From Steinernema hermaphroditum (Eukaryota; Nematoda; Chromadorea; Rhabditida; Steinernematidae): a stretch of DNA of 64,000 nucleotides. The stretch's first letter is position 1; each line of letters starts with the position of its first letter. Positions 56,555-64,000 of the stretch are shown piece after piece. A model generated the notes under the pieces. It worked only from the letters and a program-made list of their open reading frames with translations. It did no database searches and was not told the DNA's origin. The translations under genes were made by a program, and so were the position numbers. Location: NCBI GenBank assembly GCA_030435675.1, contig CM059621.1, positions 3,720,001-3,784,000 of the forward strand, given 5' to 3'.

Positions 56555-56879
56555 ATGAATCGTCCACTTTTCTGGATACTTTCCTTATCGCTTCTCATAT
56601 CTGTGACTATTGCAGAGCAAGACGGATTTTGGCTTAATACTCTCTATCTCCGTATGGTCAAATGTTTCCATTAACTCATCAGATAGCTATTTAGGCAGAC
56701 CATCTCTTCCAAAACATAAATCAAGGAATTTGTTACGGCACCTCGTATCCGCTCAGGCCGCTGTGGTTGCAGAAGCACCTAAACATCGACCGAATTGGAC
56801 AAACCTCTTGAAGCAACCCATCCTTTACATCGAACCATGGTTGCCTAAAAACGACGGAACGAGAAAATCGAATAAGTAG
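56555..56879 (+). CDS. short secreted protein of unknown function, 2 exons
   Basis: Exon 1 (56555-56651) and exon 2 (56695-56879) are joined by a 43-bp intron (GTATGG ... GCTATTTAG) and give 93 residues. The signal peptide is residues 1-20 (MNRPLFWILSLSLLISVTIA, cleavage before EQDGF). The mature 73 residues are basic and lack cysteines. They contain YLRRPSLPKHKSRNLLRHLV, then EAPKHRPNWTNLLKQPILYI and a KSNK tail. The Arg-Arg and Lys/Arg sites could be prohormone cleavage sites, so a neuropeptide-like precursor is possible; no known peptide motif or amidation Gly is seen. A TATA box lies just upstream, and AATAAA-like sequence follows near 56941. Confidence 0.65.
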
Positions 56880-57029
56880 TATACTGAACATGTGCGTAAT
56901 TTATTTATTTATTATTTGATGACGAACAGCAGTGGCTAATTAATAAATTAATGTTAATAATTTTATTTTATTGCGAAAAAAACATCTTTGAAGAGAAGAC
57001 TTCCTAACAGATCGTTACACACTTCTGAA
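56880..57029. other. 3' flank of the secreted-protein gene
   Basis: AT-rich, with AATAAATTAA near 56941; probable poly(A) region. Confidence 0.4.
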
Positions 57030-57115
57030 TATGCGATCGCCCCGGTTCCCAGAAGGCCTGTTGCCACGATGCTTGTGACAACCGCCCGACCAACCGCGCC
57101 GCCAAGTCAAGCCAA
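57030..57115 (+). repeat. dispersed repeat family A, copy 7 (fragment)
   Basis: GCGATCGCCCCGGTTCCCAG, AAGGCCTGTTGCC matches the CGATCGCCCCGGCTC-CAGAAGGCCTGG core. Confidence 0.45.
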
Positions 57116-57409
57116 AGTCTTGCTGGAACTCTGATGTCTCCGACACTAGATGAAACGAAGATGGCTCTCCACTCCGTTCTGTGTGTCCCGTGCTGGTGTG
57201 TGAAGTAGGTTTTGCGAGCGATGTCTACTTCATGAGGCTGTCATCAAATTCGTGGCTTCAGTAAGGGCTTCATTTAGTAATTATAAAATGGCTTTCTATA
57301 TATCTCTCCCTGCATTGGCTCATTCACACCAGGAACTGTTGAGTGGAGTAAAGGATAAAAACTAAATACCCTGCGTGCACTCAACAACTTTTCTGTGCGG
57401 CACGGATGT

Positions 57410-57540
57410 TTTCGGGCGGACATGACTGACAAGACGTTGGAACTACGGCTCACTGGTGTTCCAGGCCTTCTGTGAGCCGGGGCGATCATTGCATCGAGAA
57501 CAACGGCCATGAACGACCGCTCATTCAACTCATCCGTGTG
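57410..57540 (-). repeat. dispersed repeat family A, copy 8
   Basis: The reverse complement reads GTTGAATGAGCGGTCGTTCA, TGATCGCCCCGGCTCACAGA, AGGCCTGGAACACCAGTGAG, CCGTAGTTCCAACG. A well-preserved copy. Confidence 0.65.
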
Positions 57541-57628
57541 AATGAGAGAGCGAGTGGACGACCCGACCGATAGCTAGGAACACAAATGAACGACATCTCC
57601 TGCCTGCTAATTTGAAATTTGCAAGATA

Positions 57629-58551
57629 TTGGGTTATTGCATTGAAAATGGCCAATGATATAAACATGTCGTAATGTCACAATGTTTACTCCTAGGGCAT
57701 AGCTGATGGGTGCATTGTTGAGTAGAGTGAACTCTCACCCTACATTATGATTTATCGATTGTCCATTGCATTCCTCTTGATGTTGGAGGTCTATTCTATC
57801 TTAATGGTCATTTTTTTGGCACCTCGAGATGGCGAAATGTGAAGTGATATACGGGCTTCCTATGGTATTAATTGTGTGATGGACGGTGAGTGTTTTCAAC
57901 CACGTATATCCCTGGGTCATACCTACTGAATGCACCTATCGCTGTGCTCATCGTATATCATAACAAGGGTAAAGTTGAAAAAGATGGCCTTTTCCCCGCC
58001 AGATCACCGTGTTCTCTTAACTCCAATATTTCCAATTGGTTAAGTACTATAACAGAGAATGGAGACGTGCAACAGGCAGCTACCATTCACAGCTACCATG
58101 CCCACATAGCGACCCCACGAGCTCATTTCTACTTTACAGGAAAAGAGGCCTAATGTGGAAAAAATGACCCTTCGGTTCCCAAAAAGTACGCCTGCCCGAG
58201 TCCGTGTATTTCCAAGTTGGCCCCCACAAAGGCTCTCCAGTTTGAGCTGACAGATCTCTTTCTTGTTGTTTCTATAGCGCTATCTTAGCTCTATCTTACC
58301 CTCACCTGTACTCGTCCACATATGACGATATCAGAGGAAACCGTTCAGAATAAGATAAAGAGGTCGAAAATCGGACCAAAAATATTTTCCGATTTTAAGC
58401 CCTCGTATTCTACAATTGAGGAATCAGGATGTTGGCTATAAAGTGGACTGAAGTTGTACATAAGAATGATCAATACAATGGCTGAAATGCTCGTGTTTGT
58501 TTCAGTAAATAATCACAAAAATGATCGGCCATTTTCAATGCAACAACCCAA
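57629..58551 (+). mobile_element. family M element 4, longest copy with both ends
   Basis: Terminal inverted repeats start TTGGGTTATTGCATTGAAAA at 57629 and end at 58551 (24 of 25 matching, TA on both sides); body 923 bp. The first frame begins at ATG 57748 (YRLSIAFLLMLEVYSILMVIF, then APRDGEM, two stops, INCVMDGE, MHLSLCSSYIIT). After GGTTAAGTACT and an ACTTTACAG acceptor-like site the second stretch reads CGKNDPSVPKKYACPSPCIS. Both stretches parallel copies 1, 2, 3 and 5. No transposase motif, so it must have been moved by another element's enzyme. Confidence 0.75.
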
Positions 58552-59041
58552 TAGATCGGCAAGCAACCGATTAAAGCTCAGATCATCTACCATATCGGAC
58601 CGGCTCAGTTGCTGATACTTAAGCCAAATCTCTTATTATATTTGTTCTCTTTTCTATATCTTGCATGGATAAGCTCCTTTATCCTACAATCCATCAATGA
58701 CGATAGGTATGCAAGTGGAACGAGCTATGGTAATGAAAGAGTACCGTGAATGTTCGCGGTTATGCATTGGACGCCTTTAAAAATATTTATTAAAACAATG
58801 GGTATCGATGATGGGTAGAAACATGTACGACTTTTGAAGACATGTAAGATTGCGAATTGGTACATCTGGCTTCGTTCCTCTGTTACATTAACTTGATGGA
58901 AATAGTTTCCGTGAAAGTCGTGTGTCTGAAAAATCAACGAGCTCACTTACATTCGTTGCCTTATCAAAGTGCAATACACCGAAAATAACGATATTATTTG
59001 CGTCTGTAAATATTTTGGGGACTCTCACTGGTGCTGTGGTG
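58552..59041. other. intergenic, nothing recognised
   Basis: No gene seen. Confidence 0.35.
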
Positions 59042-59335
59042 TCATCTCTCATAAACAGATGTGAGGTTCGAAGCCGCTCTTTTGCCGCAATTGCTCAAGG
59101 AACAAGAATGCTTCCGGGATTTTGTCGGTTTTGTCGGCCGCCACCGATCTTTGATTCGTGAAATAAAGTCGTGAAATCTTTCGGTATGCCTATCGGCAAA
59201 GCATATGCATTTGTCGCGTATTTGGTCGCCACGCGCGTAATCCGAACAAATCGTGCTAAGTCCTTCAAATTCGCGACATATCCTGCTTCTCACTTTCATC
59301 TTGCAGCCATACAAGTACAACACAGATGGAACATT
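59042..59335 (-). CDS. possible cysteine-containing coding exon
   Basis: After an acceptor-like CAGCTATGTAG the minus-strand frame is open for 97 codons to a TGA. It contains VLYLYGCKMKVRSRICREFE, CSDYARGDQIRDKCICFADR and a basic tail with two more cysteines. Composition looks coding and suggests an extracellular protein. A hydrophobic frame upstream (59515-59421, MKTRRSVLLLLSSHLSVLYW) could be a signal-peptide exon, but the only candidate donor gives the wrong phase. Confidence 0.3.
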   Translation of the reverse strand, partial: NVPSVLYLYGCKMKVRSRICREFEGLSTICSDYARGDQIRDKCICFADRHTERFHDFISRIKDRWRPTKPTKSRKHSCSLSNCGKRAASNLTSVYER

Positions 59336-60164
59336 CTACATAGCTGTCTAAGTGTATGGAAGTTTTGACTGTGTCAAGGTGAAAAACCGATCGCAGTGCA
59401 GCATAAGGCAAAGCCACCTAACAGGCTCATCCCGATTTTTCCTCATATTCAAAAACCAATACAACACAGAAAGGTGTGAGCTTAATAGCAAGAGAACAGA
59501 ACGCCTAGTCTTCATCGTCAAACGCTTACAAGTCAGCGAATGAGATAAGGAAAGATGCGAAACTCCATATATGTAGGCAAATACGGCAAACACATAACGG
59601 GTTGGCAATCAAATTCTTTGTTATACTCCCACAGTCCGGTTTTGACCGCTATCTACGAGCAAATAGAGGTGATGGTCATCGTGCAACGCATTCTTGCATT
59701 TTCACTGAGATAAGTTCATCTTAAACGACATGTACTATGTGCGATCAAGTTCTGACTTAGGGTGACGATATTGTAGATAAACTTGAAGCTCGACGAAAGT
59801 TTTTTTCCAGGTTCTTCTCTTCAGGGCAATAGCGTGTCTTCCTATCGTCTTCTCACGAAGCCAAGAGATGTGTGTTGACGGAAAATATATTCCGAATGTG
59901 TGGTTTTTAGGCAAAGCACATGAATGGCGTCGATTACTTTTATTTTCAACGTGACACAGGCTATGACTATTTGCGCAACTCATTTCATTGTAAAATAGAT
60001 ACTATTCCAAAGAGTACTTTCTCGGTGGATGAACTTCGTTGATGATTCACCATCGAGGAAATCCTAGTATTGGCTGCCTCAAGAGAATTGTGAGGTGGAA
60101 GCTGCCCTTTCTCGATTCGTACATTCTATTGTCATTTATGGCAGCTGTGATTGACGTAGGGGCA
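59336..60164. other. intergenic, nothing certain
   Basis: Apart from the hydrophobic frame noted in the preceding entry, no gene seen. Confidence 0.35.
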
Positions 60165-60332
60165 TCAGTAGGTATTATGTGTTTCTCTAAAATATAAATT
60201 GAGCTGATACGTTCTGGGAGCAAACGTACGTCTGCGACCTCCAAATAAAGACGATGTAAACCGGTATCGCTGAGCCGCTGCATAGGCATTTAGAAGCAAT
60301 ACGAAGAGAACGAGTACAGCCAACTTGTTCAT
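60165..60332 (-). CDS. 55-residue secreted peptide, possibly a processed neuropeptide-like precursor
   Basis: The single exon is read from the ATG at 60332; an in-frame ATG 27 codons upstream exists, but this one opens the signal sequence. Residues 1-21 are a signal peptide (MNKLAVLVLFVLLLNAYAAA). The mature part reads QRYRFTSSLFGGRRRTFAPR and then a Tyr/Leu-rich tail. Gly-Arg-Arg-Arg after SLFG would, in known neuropeptide processing, give cleavage and C-terminal amidation, which makes an amidated QRYRFTSSLFG-type peptide conceivable. No cysteines. The locus is isolated, and an AT-rich TTTTGTATAAG lies upstream. Too short to assign a family. Confidence 0.5.
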   Translation of the reverse strand: MNKLAVLVLFVLLLNAYAAAQRYRFTSSLFGGRRRTFAPRTYQLNLYFRETHNTY

Positions 60333-61662
60333 TTGGTTGATGTGGTTGAAACGACTTGGATTGCTTGAGTGTAATATTCTTCTGGTGTTGAGATTTTGTA
60401 TAAGTGTTGACACTGACTAAATCGGATTGTTCGGCAAAGCACGCCCATCAAGTAGGACTCCCGGAAACGAGTGAGGATACGAAGAAGACGTACATTAGGA
60501 AATAGAGCAAATGGGAAAAGACAGTTCAAATTTTGGTAGCACATAGGATGCTGATATTCCGAATCCTGAAACTGGACTATTTCGAAGGTTTTTCCAGTGC
60601 ACCACAATATCGTTCCGCTGTCTTGTACAATTAACTAAAAGACTAAAAGGCCGTATTTCCGGTCTGCTTTAGTTCAGCCTGTCAAGCTCAGTCATGAGCT
60701 CAATGTGGTTTAATTCCAAAGGTCTTCCACGGTGGGTCGCCATCGTATTCAGAAGATTCTTCACAAGAGAACCTTTCACAGTGTCCTGATCGGAATGCGC
60801 TGAAAATTGAGGACACTTCGAAAAGTTTCCATTTTAAGAAAAGCAGTAAACATATTTGTGTACTTTTCATAAACGAAGAAAGCATTTAGACTAATAGTTC
60901 CTGGTTCAGATTTATCGCTGCATTAGTGATCATTACGGCTCTTGGTAAGAAGCTTACAAGATATTCTCAGTGTGCATCGTGAATGGATGCAAAAGTCTTT
61001 GATCGAAAAATACCGTTTAAAAATACCGTTGGATAGCTGGGTCTTTGCAAGCCGTGCAACGCAACGTAAGACGACACACGTGGCAATCGTGGAATCTCCA
61101 AAAAAGATTACGCAGCTTTTCTTTCTCGGGATGCTTGCGTAGAGGGGGTCGTCGGAATTCGTATTTGCTTCGAAAAGATCGGTGCTTGGGCCGTAGGCTG
61201 TGTACCCACGATGGCTTTTTCCTCATAGGGACTACGACCAACAAAATGACCTGTCAACCGAATGCCTAGCGTTGTACATGTTATTGTCGATCGTGGAGGT
61301 CCACGGCATTCGGGTGTCTTGAAATTCCAATTTGCCGGGGTTTGTCGAGAAACCAGCCGTAGAGTGCCTGAGGGACTGACTGTTTTCCAGCGCGACACAA
61401 TTGAGAATGTGTCATATACTTACAGAGCTTAATTGTGCCGGGACATGGACATCGAGTCTAATTATTGTTCATTGTAATTGCATTTTGGCACAAACACCAT
61501 TTTATTTTGATTTAGAAACATAGACCTTTTCGGTGTTACTTTTATTTACACAAATATATAGTCACACGCAAAAGGTAAAGTTATAATCTAGATAAATGTT
61601 TCACAATCGTGTAAATACAAGAGCTTCGTATGAATTCCATTGTATACAACCCTTATTCTGCT
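60333..61662. other. intergenic, nothing certain
   Basis: Minus-strand frames at 61398-61017 (GYTAYGPSTDLFEANTNSDD in one of them) have coding-like composition, but a stop and missing splice signals prevented a model. Confidence 0.3.
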
Positions 61663-62666
61663 CTAATTTGACGTGTCACCTAGGCTGTTGACATTTCCCA
61701 CTTGTGCTCTCTTCTTAATCACCAACGTGTAGTACACAAATGTGGACGCACAGTAGTCCAAGCAGGTGGCGACCAAGCCGTAAGGTCCAATGTACGTTCC
61801 AATTTTAACACCGACCTGAATTGTCACCTGTGGACATAGAAGGACAGCATCAGCGCTTACAACATTTGTGAAGAACGTGTCTATAATATATGGTATTGTT
61901 TCAAAAACCAAGCGTATGTAGAAGGAGTAGCGAGCAAATCGATGGAGCTGGAAAAAGCATACCAGTAAAGTCACTTGATAAAAATGTACCTTTAGTGTTT
62001 CTGGTTTTGTGGATCGTTTCGAAGTGCGATATCTATAGTAGAGATACTGAAACGAGCCACCAAGGAGGACTGTGCAGGTGGACAAGACTAATGTAGTGCT
62101 AGCGCTGTAGCGCCTACCGGGCAGCAGATTGGAACAGTTCGGGGAATAGCAGCCTAGATTGCTATTATGATTTCATCATTTTAGCTAACAATTCTACCTT
62201 CTGGGGCTGGTGTGAAGTTCCAAGATGACGGGATGTTGGGTATCACCGCAAAAGCTGCCGCAATCACAGTAATAGTCATTTCCAGCCAAAATATCACTTT
62301 GTTGGCCCTACGAATTGGTTTCAGAGGATAGATGAGAATGTATATTCTCTGTGCATAGATCGCCGAATTGCTGATAGCGAATAGCAACTGTATTCCCACA
62401 CGCAACAATACAGGAATGCCCAGAAGAGCAGAACTTTCGGAATCATTGCTGATCACGTTAAACAAAAGCAAAATCCATTCGATACCCATGACAGCGTCAA
62501 TGCCGAGCATTAGTATTATGGCCACGAAGAGCATTGCCACCGGAGATGATTCCTTCCATAGGGTTGTCAAAGGTTTGTTGTAAAATATGCGGCATAAGTA
62601 GATCACAGTAATGCTTATAGGAACCAATGTGAATATATATTGTACGAGGGCCACTGTATGCAGCAT
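61663..62666 (-). CDS. serpentine chemoreceptor, probably class Srbc, 4 exons
   Basis: Exons 62666-62198, 62153-61990, 61947-61861 and 61827-61663 give about 294 residues, the usual length for this class. Introns are 44, 42 and 33 bp. The last is very short and its 33 bases are open, so exons 3 and 4 may be continuous. Several membrane segments are evident: MLHTVALVQYIFTLVPISIT at the start, VAMLFVAIILMLGIDAVMGI, IQLLFAISNSAIYAQRIYIL, then VIFWLEMTITVIAAAFAVIP. The extracellular motif EGCYSPNCSNL follows the fourth or fifth helix. A C-terminal hydrophilic tail ends LGDTSN. These receptors act in ciliated sensory neurons. The start at MLHTVA is preferred because a further N-terminal ATG (62777) would add an unusual basic extension. 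Subfamily assignment is from memory of motifs only. Confidence 0.7.
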
Positions 62667-62777
62667 GTTGTGATAGCAGATCGTTGTGAACAGTTGCCTT
62701 CTTTTAAGAGGGCGCGCTTTGAAATGACGGATCGCTGAAGCAGGTGAAGCGACGAGCTCATTAGACAATGCACTCAA

Positions 62778-63671
62778 CGATAATTGCGGTAGATCGTTTC
62801 CTATACAAACACGAAAACACTATTACTAGAAGTTGTCAGGTTGTAAATAGCGTAGGACTGGAGACGGACCGTAGTTGTACGAGACGAATAATGCTAGGGT
62901 GTAGGCAGACATAACAACACGATTTGGACTACAAGAACGCTTAAGTTACTTACCGATGGACTTTCTATGTTGTATGTCGTTACACGTTTGCGGAAAGTAA
63001 TTTGATAACATATAGTAAATTCGTTACAATTTGCGGGCAATTTGTGAAAAATACACAAACTGTAGTTGATGACCGTGGTGTCCTTTCTGTTTTCCACCCT
63101 GTGTTGAGCTTTTCATATTTCCTATAGTATGTAAGCTGTGGTTGCATAAGAACATAAAATTAATTTACGAACACAAGGTTTCGCATGAAGCTGATCGAAA
63201 GCGTTTGCGCGACCTGTTTTTTCCGGCTGTTTACGATGATATTCTGTAGGAAAAATCTCACAGGGAAGCTCAAGCGTTATATTATATGTTACGAGGCTCA
63301 ACTGGCTATGTCGTGCAAAACGTCGTAAGAGTAAGATTGTTTAACACCAGTCACTGCTTCCCATCTGGCTTCAATGGCAGATACGACAGAGAAATCGAGA
63401 GCGAGACCGTGGTAGTAGCAACCTTATCGTAATACAAACGAAATTGGCCTCAAGGATATGCCGGTCTCAAAACAAAAAGGTGGCGTGTGGTGACATACAT
63501 GAACGTGGTTCAATTGAATAATCGTGTGAAACTTCGTGTGAACATACACAGGGAAAAGAATTAGGGTAAAAACTTTGCGTTGTTTATGTAACTACTCTGT
63601 TAGCGTTTCTCGAACAAGCCTGCTTATTGAATAAATGCTATGTATCGGGACCTTTCATTTGTGTCGATCGA
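62778..63671. other. intergenic, nothing recognised
   Basis: No gene seen. Confidence 0.35.
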
Positions 63672-63830
63672 ATGAGCTCATGGTCGTTGGCGCAAATGAT
63701 CGCCCGGCTCTCAGAACGTCTGGAACACGAGGATTTTTGGATTCTGGAATTCCACAGTTTTGCTAAGAAAGGTATCAGCACCGCCCGACCACCCTATCTG
63801 CGCCTCTACGGACGTCAGCACTTCCTCCGA
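63672..63830 (+). repeat. dispersed repeat family A, copy 9
   Basis: ATGAGCTCATGGTCGTTGGC, GATCGCCCGGCTCTCAGAAC, GTCTGGAACACGAGG and TTTGCTAAGAAAGGTATCAG, CACCGCCCG follow the family order over its full length. Confidence 0.6.
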
Positions 63831-64000
63831 TGCCCGCTAAAACTGATGAGACCTCTGATCAATGTATGCGGAAATCGTTTCCAGCCGAAGGTAGAAGGAG
63901 ATAAGCGCCAATGACAGTTTGCTCATGCGTCGAACTGCCCAAGATGTCAGTGCAATGAAGGCATGATGGTGTGACACAGAGAATGGTGCTGTGCACCACA

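Overview
The window is eukaryotic and almost certainly from a free-living-type (rhabditid-like) nematode. The evidence is an exact 22-nt nematode SL1 spliced-leader sequence at 22453-22474 (minus strand), 42-50 bp GT-AG introns with TTTCAG-type acceptors, two nematode-type serpentine chemoreceptor genes, an activin-receptor-like secreted protein, and RTE, mariner/Tc1 and Helitron elements. The species cannot be named from sequence alone. Exon models below were built by eye from open frames and splice consensus, so boundaries marked approximate can be off by a base or a whole exon.

Layout. 0.7-1.3 kb: a three-exon secreted protein with an activin-type-II-receptor fold signature. 1.5-13 kb: gene-poor, with three decayed or partial coding stretches and scattered copies of a short dispersed repeat (family A). 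13.5-25 kb: a transposon graveyard. It holds a 181-bp MITE, several mariner-terminus elements (family M), an RTE retrotransposon inserted inside one of them with a 12-bp target duplication, a dead Tc1/mariner element, the orphan SL1 sequence and a 1.2-kb near-perfect palindrome carrying tRNA-like sequence. 27.8-32 kb: composite repeat, tRNA-derived repeats, a 40-bp minisatellite and a five-exon Helitron-type PIF1 helicase with a one-base lesion. 33-39 kb: repeats, a zinc-finger-like exon (+) and an unidentified multi-exon gene (-). 40.4-43.4 kb: a full-length but inactivated RTE copy. 47.5-51.8 kb: an 11-exon organic anion transporter (SLCO/OATP) gene. One of its introns contains a complete antisense two-exon gene for a Tyr/Gly-rich secreted protein. 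52.9-62.7 kb: a truncated Sre-like chemoreceptor, a short secreted protein, another family M element, a 55-aa secreted peptide and an Srbc-like chemoreceptor.

The genes do not form a pathway or an operon. The host genes concern the cell surface and secretion (receptor ectodomain, transporter, chemoreceptors, small secreted peptides), separated by repeats. The most unusual items are the family M elements. They have mariner-like termini but carry a repeated, possibly spliced reading frame with a hydrophobic start and cysteines instead of a visible transposase. Next in interest are the orphan SL1 sequence, the giant palindrome and the gene-within-intron pair.
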